Shown: positions 59,193-64,000 of the stretch, piece after piece
Numbering within the stretch: the stretch's first letter is position 1
Layout: every line of letters begins with the position of its first letter
DNA from: Endomychus coccineus
Taxonomy: Eukaryota > Arthropoda > Insecta > Coleoptera > Endomychidae
Assembly (NCBI GenBank): GCA_958510875.1
Contig: OY294067.1
Span: forward strand, 101,786,010 to 101,850,009
Reading direction: 5' to 3'
DNA: 64,000 nt
Translations under genes and position numbers: made by a program
Notes under the pieces: generated by a model
Database searches by the model: none
What the model was told of the DNA's origin: nothing
What the model saw: the letters and a program-made list of their open reading frames with translations, nothing else

Positions 59193-60723
59193 CAGGGTAT
59201 CCGAAAATTCATATGCCAAACTTCAGGAGGTGGTTATACATGAAATAATATGAAACAAATTTCATATCAACATATGTCCAGAAATACTTCAAATAAGAGC
59301 TATGGCGCTCTAAAGATGGGGCTAGAAGATGGTTTTCGTTTTATATCTCAGAAACCATAATATGTCAATCTTTCAGTTTTGGTAGTTTAACTATTGTCGA
59401 TGCAAGAATTTTTATATGGAATTTCTTACCAGGGCTGAATCTACAGGGTACCTGTTTCACATTTTCTGTTTTATTTTTAACCACATCATTTTTTTTTCTA
59501 TTTTAAAAATATTTATAGCTTTTTGGGTTAATGTTGCTCCAAAAAGGTATCCTTGACAAATTTCGTCAGGCGAACCATTTTCGAGAAAAACCGATTTGAA
59601 AATTGTCGTGCAATCACTTATTTAAAAGAATAAATTAATTAACTCAACAGAATAAAATAGTCAAAGGAAGCTTTAGATCGGCAAGGTGACATTTTGCTGT
59701 CAATAGACGTAACTTTTAGTTTTGCTATAGCTTTATTTGCAAACCCATAATTTAGTACCAGGAGATTGGCTCTGTTGGCAAACGTACATAAGAGCAGTTT
59801 ACTGGAAATGTTGAATGGGAAGTTGCTGAAGTCGTATCATTTACAACGCCTTCAAGCAATTGAAAAGCAAGATTTTCAACTTTGATTAGATTTGTGTCAA
59901 TGGGAGCAATTCAAAATTCAGCAAGGCTACGATTTCCTTTGGAAGTTTTTATTCATCTATGAAGCCGGTTTCACGTGAGAAGGAATTGTGAATGTTCACA
60001 ACCGTCACGTTTGGGCAGACGACTATCTGCATGCATATTTTGAAACAAGATTTCAAAACAAATTTTCAATAAATGTATCGGTACTGATGATCAAAAATCA
60101 TTCAATTTGACCTTTTACTAATGCCTTGTCGCTTAAATGGTGAAACATATTTTAAATTTTTGGATAAAGAGCTTGCAAATCTTCTAGATAATTTACCATA
60201 CGCAATTAGATCAACAAGTTAGTTCATGCATGATGGACCACCTCCCTATTTTAGTGTTCGAGTTAAAAATCATTTAGATTCAGTCTACCCTCAGAAATGG
60301 ATAGGCGGTAAAGGTTCAGTTGCGTGGCCTCCTTCGGATGAACACTAAAACCGATTTTTTTCTTTGGTGTTATTTCATAGTAATGGTCTATTCGGTTCCA
60401 ATTGAAAATTAGGGTCATCTTAAACAAAGAGTAACAGAGCAATGCGAGATAATTCGGAATAAGGAAGGCTTATTTGAAAACAAATACGAATATCCATGAG
60501 GAATCGGATAGAAATTTGCATTAAAGTGAATGGCGTGCATTTCCAGCACATGTTGAAATTATTTGTTAATTTTTGTTATTTAATATTCATTTTATGATTC
60601 ATTTTTTAATTAGTAAGGTACCGTATCTCTTTATTCAGGTATTTCCGCGCATATGTTGATATTTTTCTTCTTTTTTTCGTGTACACCTGCTGAAGTTTGG
60701 CATATGCATTTTCGGACATCCTG
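59193..60723 (+). mobile_element. Mariner/Tc1-type element with intact ends, TSD TA
   Basis: The terminal inverted repeats start CAGGGTATCCGAAAATTCAT (59193) and end in a close complement at 60723, continuing through ATATGCCAAACTTCA. TA lies at 59191-59192 and 60724-60725. The length of 1531 bp is normal for the family. The transposase inside is decayed. Confidence 0.85.
59820..60480 (+). pseudogene. Mariner/Tc1-type transposase remnant
   Basis: Plus-strand frames give FTREGIVNVHNRHVWADDY (59970), LPCRLNGETYFKFLDKEL (60123), then a stop, FMHDGPPPYFSVRVKNHLD (60222), PQKWIGGKGSVAWPPSDEH (60292) and FFLWCYF (60357). This is the DDE core of a mariner-like transposase; HDG carries the second aspartate, and the usual SPDLTPLD segment is shortened. 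Stops and a deletion after the first DDE region make it inactive. The N-terminal helix-turn-helix is not recognisable. Confidence 0.75.
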
Positions 60724-61026
60724 TATGGCAGTTTAAAATGAATGAAGGGGTGTAGTCGAAACTATTAGCAATTCAATTCAATACTATTCATAGTATTTAT
60801 AAAAACCTGAATTTGCGCAAACATAAATATTCGATGAATATCTCTAAATTGGTTCTATAAAACTGGAACACTATAAAACTAACAGCAAGTTTTATGCGTT
60901 TTGATCTCCTTTCTCTAAAGAAAAACATATTGAGTTGTGAAACGTAATGAAGAAATTGATTTATTGTCAGAACCATATCTAGCACATCATTCCATTATAT
61001 AATTTCGAACTTAACATTTGCTTCAG

Positions 61027-61145
61027 TTTCAGGAAGTACTTCAGAACGGCAATATGTGGATGGGCGGACTGTAGGAAAGGGTCTACTCACGATGGCGAGT
61101 CTCCCGCTATCATTAGAAGACATTCTCATAGTTTTTTGAACTCTG
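61027..61145 (+). CDS. TkR86C-like receptor, helix 8/tail exon
   Basis: After the acceptor CTTCAG (ending 61026) one base completes the arginine codon begun in the TM7 exon. The frame then reads FRKYFRTAICGWADCRKGST and continues through RRHSHSFLNS to a GTAAGA donor at 61146, ending in phase 1. FRKYF after WMNAR is the classic start of cytoplasmic helix 8, and the cysteines just after could be palmitoylated, as is common in this class (inference). The exon is 119 bp and in frame with both neighbours. It lies between the 32 kb intron and a 2.7 kb intron. Confidence 0.88.
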
Positions 61146-62255
61146 GTAAGATAATTTTCCTATTTCCACTTTAGATAGGTAGGTATCGGCAAGTGTTTAG
61201 TTAGTTTCAGTCATTTATCTAACTATATAACCGATTTTCAATATTTGCCAATTAAACTTCTCGAAAATTCAAAAATGGCAGATGGACCTGGAAAAGTCGC
61301 TTCTAACTCGGCAACTTTTACCTGAAAAAAAAATTATAAAAGTGCCTTTTAAATAGGGATCAGTTTTGCATTGATGTGTTAGTAATTTTATTCGACAAAT
61401 TGAAAATGATGCCTAGATCTAGATAGTTAGTTCAAAAATTAGGTAGTCGTGAACAAGCATTAAACTTGGTTACTTCTTTCTGACTTTGCTGTAAGATCCT
61501 GAAATCGAATATAAAGAAATCAATTTTCAATAATAAATCTCATTCACCCATTTGAAATTTTGAAAAATTAATTTTTATTTTGAAATGCCCCTAGTTCCGC
61601 CAAATCTACATGTGAAACTTCTATAAATAGATGACGGACAGTAATGGTCATTGAAGTTCTTCCATAAGGCTATATACATGTATGAAAAAACATCCATATC
61701 TCTGAGAGCTACTTGTTTGCAACTGAGATGATGACCACATCCAGATTTAGAACATGACAAATATATTATCGTACCGTATCACGAAATATAAAATTCAACT
61801 ATCTTTGTAACGAGGTACCTACTGGGTTGTAGACAGTTATATTTCACAATACGGACTCCCCACAAACATCGACAGCTTCACAATAACAAGATGACCACAA
61901 AAACTTAACAGGACTCTATATAATGGGCAGGGCTAGGCAAAATACATAATAATGTGTATTTGAAATACAAAGTATATTTCCTACACTTAATGCAATATGA
62001 ATATAATGATGATATCAAATTAAGAATTTTTAGATCCTTTATAAATATTCAAATTCTATTGAATAATAAGGTATAGATGATCCTCTTCAATTTGATACGT
62101 ATAGAAATAGGGAGCAAATAATCTATACCCATTTTCTAAAATTTCATCTTGTTTTCACTATATATGTTTATATGTTACACAGTAATTACAAATAATAATA
62201 TATAATTATAATGTCAAGTGATGATCACTTATTTATAAGGGAGAATTTACACTAG
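61146..62255. other. Receptor intron, with a possible hAT terminus
   Basis: There is no coding sequence. CAGGGCTAGGCAAAATAC at 61928 resembles terminal repeats of small hAT elements, with similar TATTTGAAATAC sequence near 63545, but a clear second end was not found. Confidence 0.35.
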
Positions 62256-62256
62256 A

Positions 62257-63350
62257 ATGGATTTCGGCGTATCTGACTTATACACAATGTGCGGTGCATA
62301 TCCGAATATGACATTTATAGTGGTGTCCCCAGGAGTACGTACTGGGGCCCTTTTCTTTATTTTATATCTCTCTGATATTCGTTACTATGTTCGGTCGATG
62401 ATCTCTTTTTATGCCGATACAATTTTCTCCAAGAAGATTTAAATCAAATATCGATCTGGTGTAAAGTATGGAAAATTCCTCTTAAAGTATGTTGTATTGC
62501 ACCTGGGAAAGCATAACCCCCACAACATTTACAAGTTGAATGATATACAATTAAAGACGGTGACCGAGCACGAGGACCTTGGATTGATGATCTAGGTAGA
62601 TTTATCTTGGACCCAGCACATAAACAAGGTAACAAAAAAGCAGAAACTTCTGTTTACTTACTCTTTAAGGCATTTCATAAGATTTTTCCTCATCACTTCT
62701 GTAACCTTTAGACATATACACGCCTCATCTTGAGTTCGCGGGCCGGTTTGGAGTATCGATTAGTCACGTGATGCAAATACTTTGGAGTCTGTACAACTAT
62801 GCTATGCTACTCGTATTCCATTAAACGTCCACAGACCGTGTTACGAAGAAAGGCTTAGCATTCTGAACGCAACAGCATTTATGCAACGTCGACTTCGAAG
62901 AGATCTGATCATGACCTATCGTATTTTAAATGGTTCACTCGAGTATCGAGTACCTATTCAGTATTAACCAGGATCAACGTTTGAGAGGTCACGATTGGAA
63001 ACTTAAAAAGGAACATTTCAAATCGAAGTCACGTCAAGGCTTCCTTACTAACAGAATTGTTTCGAATGTAATAATCTCCCTTGTGACGTATGTGTTTCTT
63101 CAATTAACCTTTAAAAATAGTTACGACAAATTAAAAATATCTACTTAAAGTTTTCCCTCCAGTGACTAGTGGTTTCTGTTACACAAAAACTAATTGTTAA
63201 TCTTCATTGTGATCCGATTTATTGACAAATAATTGTACTATATGTACTACATCACAACTTTGGACACTGTATTTTTAGTAATTGAGCCTAAATAGATATT
63301 CTACCTTGGCTCATTACCAATATTTAACAACAATAATAATAATAAATATT
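62257..63350 (+). mobile_element. LINE-A copy 2, 3' part
   Basis: The plus strand holds an RT fragment: a decayed PQGS-type motif (SPGVRTGALFFILYLSDI near 62323), FYADT (62407), and thumb sequence close to copy 1. INQDQRLRGHDWKLKKEHFK (62960) follows, then a 3' end in (AAT)n at about 63330-63348. It carries an uninterrupted version of the site where the 11493-12736 element inserted (ACTATGCTATGCTACTCG near 62797). Many stops are present. Confidence 0.75.
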
Positions 63351-63706
63351 CTACTAATTTGGGTCACTATCAGTTACGGTAGAAATTAAGGCCTTCTGCC
63401 TTAACTTATTACTCCAAACTTATTTCGAATAACATTTCAGCGATTTTATAATCTTGATTATCTTGATCTGCAGTAATTTGCTTGACCTAATATAATGGAC
63501 GAAATATCTATTCAAGTGCCTCCAAAAACATTCTACATTTGTATTTGAAATAGAAAATGCAAATTTATTTCAAATACATGTCCCTTATAATGGACAAAAT
63601 GGTCCTTCTCTGTTCATAATATTAATCATTGAATATGAAAGGATGTCATTAACCTATTTGAAATAATGAGTGAGTATGTACTTCCGATGTAACGCACCTG
63701 ATATTA

Positions 63707-63840
63707 TTTCAATAAAATTGAACTTAACTAATTTGAATGAAATCTCATTTTTCATCATATGGAACCGATGATTATTTTAGTAAAATTGAACCCAAATAAT
63801 TTGAATAGAATCACATCTTTTTCTAATATGGAGCCCATGA
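63707..63840 (+). repeat. Diverged 67-bp tandem duplication beside the receptor exon
   Basis: Two units (about 63707-63772 and 63773-63840) share AAAATTGAAC, AATTTGAAT and ATATGGA.CC in order. They end 33 bp before the acceptor of the next receptor exon. Confidence 0.7.
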
Positions 63841-63873
63841 TATAACCTACAATGAACAAATTAAACATTTCAG

Positions 63874-64000
63874 GTATGGACGGAACTATCAGACAAAAAA
63901 CAGAAGTAGTTCATCTGAGTCAATACCGTTCAATAAATGAAAAACGCATGAATCGTCAAGTACCAATGATTTCCAAATCAAATATAGAAGAGAGGAGTAG
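63874..64000 (+). CDS. TkR86C-like receptor, cytoplasmic tail exon (3'-partial)
   Basis: The acceptor ATTTCAG ends at 63873. Two bases complete a glycine codon begun in the previous exon, and the frame then reads MDGTIRQKTEVVHLSQYRSI and continues without a stop through the window end. A run of basic, serine/threonine-rich residues suits a GPCR cytoplasmic tail, with possible phosphorylation sites. There is no membrane segment, as expected after TM7. Evidence is phase match, a clean acceptor and an open frame; there is no strong family motif, so confidence is lower than for the previous exons. Confidence 0.65.

Larger units (their letters stand above)
29072..61026 (+). other. Giant receptor intron (about 32 kb)
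   Basis: The donor at 29072 (GTGAGT) and acceptor ending at 61026 (CTTCAG) join the two receptor exons in phase. Nearly everything between is transposable-element sequence on both strands, listed separately. Confidence 0.85.

Noticed and set aside
1..64000. tRNA, rRNA, SINE A/B boxes, CRISPR arrays, bacterial operons or origins
   Set aside because: I looked for the usual signatures and saw none; the content is eukaryotic repeat sequence.

Overview
The window looks like a stretch of an insect nuclear genome: AT-rich, intron-containing, and dominated by transposable elements. BEL/Pao, Penelope-like, several non-LTR (LINE), hAT, P-type, Harbinger, pogo-type and mariner elements are all present, together with many long palindromic elements. 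The only host gene I can support is a G-protein-coupled receptor closely resembling the insect TkR86C/natalisin receptor, a tachykinin-receptor relative. Three consecutive plus-strand exons are visible, at 28875-29071, 61027-61145 and 63874 to the window end. They join in phase and encode TM6-TM7, helix 8 and part of the cytoplasmic tail. The order of insect could not be decided.

Layout. 1-5.0 kb: the 3' part of a BEL/Pao retrotransposon with a long uninterrupted pol frame and a probable 3' LTR. 5-9.5 kb: mostly featureless, with a P-type transposase scrap. 9.5-14.6 kb: a Penelope relic, then a LINE copy (LINE-A) split by a 1.24 kb palindromic element, then Harbinger remains. 16.2-18.7 kb: a tandem duplication and a 1.73 kb palindromic element with a TAA target duplication. 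20.7-23.1 kb: LINE-B fragments. 25.2-26.8 kb: a compact Penelope-like element with inverted terminal arms, a GIY-YIG endonuclease frame and a hammerhead-ribozyme-like fold. 28.9 kb: the receptor TM6/TM7 exon.

From 29 to 61 kb lies one receptor intron of about 32 kb, packed with elements. It holds a hairpin-rich element, two decayed hAT (ZMYM1-like) transposases and a LINE (LINE-C). LINE-C is split by an element with an 8-bp target duplication, which itself contains a 4.24 kb inverted-repeat element carrying a CXC-protein relic. Further on come a 4.85 kb P-type element with terminal repeats and target duplication, head-to-head Penelope pieces, LINE-D and a mariner-type element. A second LINE-A copy lies in the next intron.

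The most interesting pattern is a group of palindromic elements at 11.5, 33.3 and 37.8 kb. They begin TAGTC, are flanked by 3-bp AT-only duplications (ATA, ATA, AAT), and two of them share an internal core TCGCTGATCACGATTCC. A diverged relative of that core lies at 54.6-55.0 kb. The 37.8 kb member carries the CXC coding relic and could represent the protein-coding source, although that link is inference. No rRNA, tRNA or CRISPR array was recognised. All calls come from reading the sequence by eye; no database search was run.
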